From Paraktedonobacter sp035294465 (lineage in GTDB: Bacteria > Chloroflexota > Ktedonobacteria > Ktedonobacterales > Ktedonobacteraceae): a DNA stretch of 5,522 nucleotides. The DNA lies in assembly GCA_035294465.1 (NCBI GenBank), contig DATGKW010000045.1:1-5522 (forward strand), in the 5' to 3' direction. The notes beneath the pieces were generated by a model. That model worked only from the letters and a program-made list of their open reading frames with translations. It searched no databases and was not told the DNA's origin. This document shows positions 4,994-5,522 of the stretch, piece after piece. Each line of letters starts with the position of its first letter. Position 1 is the first letter of the stretch. The position numbers and the translations under genes were made by a program.

Positions 4994-5266
4994 ATGAGGC
5001 ACAACAGGCCATCGCCAGAGCATAACGAGTATGGAAAACATATTGAGCTAAATGATTTCCGCGAACGTGTCCGTCAGGAGCAACGTCAGGTGGAAGAACT
5101 GATGGAGCGAGGATTTTTCTGGGAGGAGGCCATCAAGCTGGTCCAGCTCCACGAGCATCTTTACGAGAATGCCGAAGTGAGACAGCGCATGGAAGATGAT
5201 GAATACATGCAATTTGCGCGCTGGCTCTATAAGCAGGGAGCTATCAACGAAGGAGAACACGAGTAG
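4994..5266 (+). CDS. Small charged helical protein of unknown function
   Basis: I do not recognise this 90-aa protein. Translation is well supported: AGGAGG (4983-4988) lies five nt before the ATG, and a plausible promoter sits upstream. The product is soluble, with no signal peptide or membrane segment. Apart from the first 18 residues it is rich in Glu, Arg and Gln and looks almost wholly alpha-helical. A helix around 20-40 (DFRERVRQEQRQVEELMERG) is followed by an aromatic turn (GFFWEEA, 40-46), a His/Leu-rich helix (LVQLHEHLYENAEVRQRM) and a last helix FARWLYKQG (74-82). The pattern would suit a small protein-protein adaptor, but that is a guess. It diverges from the sigma-28 gene and precedes the tRNA promoter, and could belong to the sigma regulon if the GCCGATGA element is used. 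Confidence 0.78.
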   Translation: MRHNRPSPEHNEYGKHIELNDFRERVRQEQRQVEELMERGFFWEEAIKLVQLHEHLYENAEVRQRMEDDEYMQFARWLYKQGAINEGEHE

Positions 5267-5303
5267 ATGTTCGCCAGGGCCAGCGCGCGTAGAAAAACAT
5301 GGC

Positions 5304-5332
5304 TTGCCAAAAAAAAAGAGATATGTTATACT
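5304..5332 (+). promoter_or_regulatory. Strong sigma-A promoter of the serine tRNA genes
   Basis: TTGCCA (5304-5309) and TATACT (5327-5332) are separated by the ideal 17 bp. The spacer begins with an A tract (nine A including the last -35 base). The predicted start at about 5339-5340 falls at or just before the 5' end of the first tRNA, so the 5' leader would be very short or absent. Confidence 0.8.
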
Positions 5333-5339
5333 CCGCCGC

Positions 5340-5425
5340 GGAGAGATGTCAGAGTGGTCGAATGTGCCGCTCTCGAAAAGCGGTAGGGTGAATAGCCCTC
5401 GTGGGTTCGAATCCCACTCTCTCCG
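5340..5425 (+). tRNA. tRNA-Ser (anticodon CGA)
   Basis: The gene folds as a class II tRNA. The acceptor GGAGAGA (5340-5346) pairs with TCTCTCC (5418-5424), followed by discriminator G5425. The anticodon stem is CCGCT/AGCGG around loop CTCGAAA with anticodon CGA (5374-5376), which reads UCG. A long variable arm (GGG...CCC, about 5386-5398) is typical of serine tRNAs, and the T arm is GTGGG-TTCGAAT-CCCAC (5401-5417). The 3' end is followed by CCC, so the CCA tail is not encoded and must be added by tRNA nucleotidyltransferase. Confidence 0.96.
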
Positions 5426-5518
5426 CCCCCGGAGGAGTCTCATAGTGGCCTAGTGAGCGCGACTGGAAATCGCGTAAGGTGAATAGCCTTCGTGGGTTCG
5501 AATCCCACCTCCTCCGCC
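5384..5518 (+). repeat. 44-bp imperfect direct repeat shared by the two tRNA genes
   Basis: Positions 5384-5427 and 5475-5518 (variable arm to the CC of the 3' end) differ at five bases. Two of the changes form a compensatory G-C to A-T exchange in the variable arm. The other three lie in the acceptor 3' strand and are matched by changes in the 5' strand. This fits an old tandem duplication kept under structural selection. Confidence 0.75.
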
Positions 5519-5519
5519 A
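5431..5519 (+). tRNA. tRNA-Ser (anticodon GGA)
   Basis: This is a second class II tRNA, five bases after the first. The acceptor GGAGGAG (5431-5437) pairs with CTCCTCC (5509-5515), then comes discriminator G5516 and an encoded CCA (5517-5519). The anticodon stem CGCGA/TCGCG encloses CTGGAAA with anticodon GGA (5465-5467), which reads UCC and UCU. The variable arm AAGG...CCTT and the T arm, identical to that of its neighbour, are present. It is probably processed from the same transcript as the CGA tRNA. Confidence 0.96.
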
Positions 5520-5522
5520 GTT

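Noticed and set aside
5048..5453. Open frames over the small gene and the tRNA genes (minus 5048-5443, plus 5196-5453)
   Set aside because: They read through tRNA sequences or lie antisense to a better-supported gene.

Overview
The window carries a bacterial chromosomal segment of medium-high GC. It has five protein genes, two tRNA genes and unusually structured non-coding DNA between the regulatory genes. The genes show strong AGGAGG-type ribosome sites, a form II CoxL-like molybdenum hydroxylase and a WhiG/FliA-type sigma factor beside a FlgM-like protein and CsrA. I lean towards a Chloroflexota-like (possibly Ktedonobacteria) or other Gram-positive-like soil bacterium. That is inference; no taxonomic marker in the window settles it.

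Layout. Positions 2-2335 (+) hold the molybdopterin subunit of a xanthine dehydrogenase/CO dehydrogenase-family enzyme; its partner subunits would lie upstream, outside the window. It converges on a minus-strand regulatory cluster across a 416-bp gene-free gap (2336-2751) that contains a 20-bp palindrome and a hairpin with a perfect 17-bp stem. The minus-strand cluster, in transcription order, is a sigma-28 factor (4705-3893), a FlgM-like anti-sigma-28 (3633-3352) and CsrA (2976-2752). Diverging from the sigma gene is a small unknown gene (4994-5266, +). It is followed by a clear promoter and two tandem serine tRNA genes, anticodons CGA and GGA, at the right edge.

How the parts may work together. 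Sigma-28, FlgM and CsrA are the classical transcriptional and post-transcriptional switches of late flagellar expression. Here they stand together without any flagellar structural gene, FliW, FlgN or FlgK/L in view. The gaps between them are long (259 and 375 bp) and look like regulatory leaders. The leader of the FlgM-like gene can fold into a three-way junction with a possible loop-loop contact, ending 15 nt before the start codon. The CsrA-recognition core ARGGAUG occurs four times on the minus strand, always in non-coding DNA: upstream of the sigma gene, upstream of flgM, upstream of csrA and in the hairpin after csrA. My main hypothesis is a compact, self-regulated sigma/anti-sigma/CsrA switch with a new structured leader RNA, possibly used for motility or for development.
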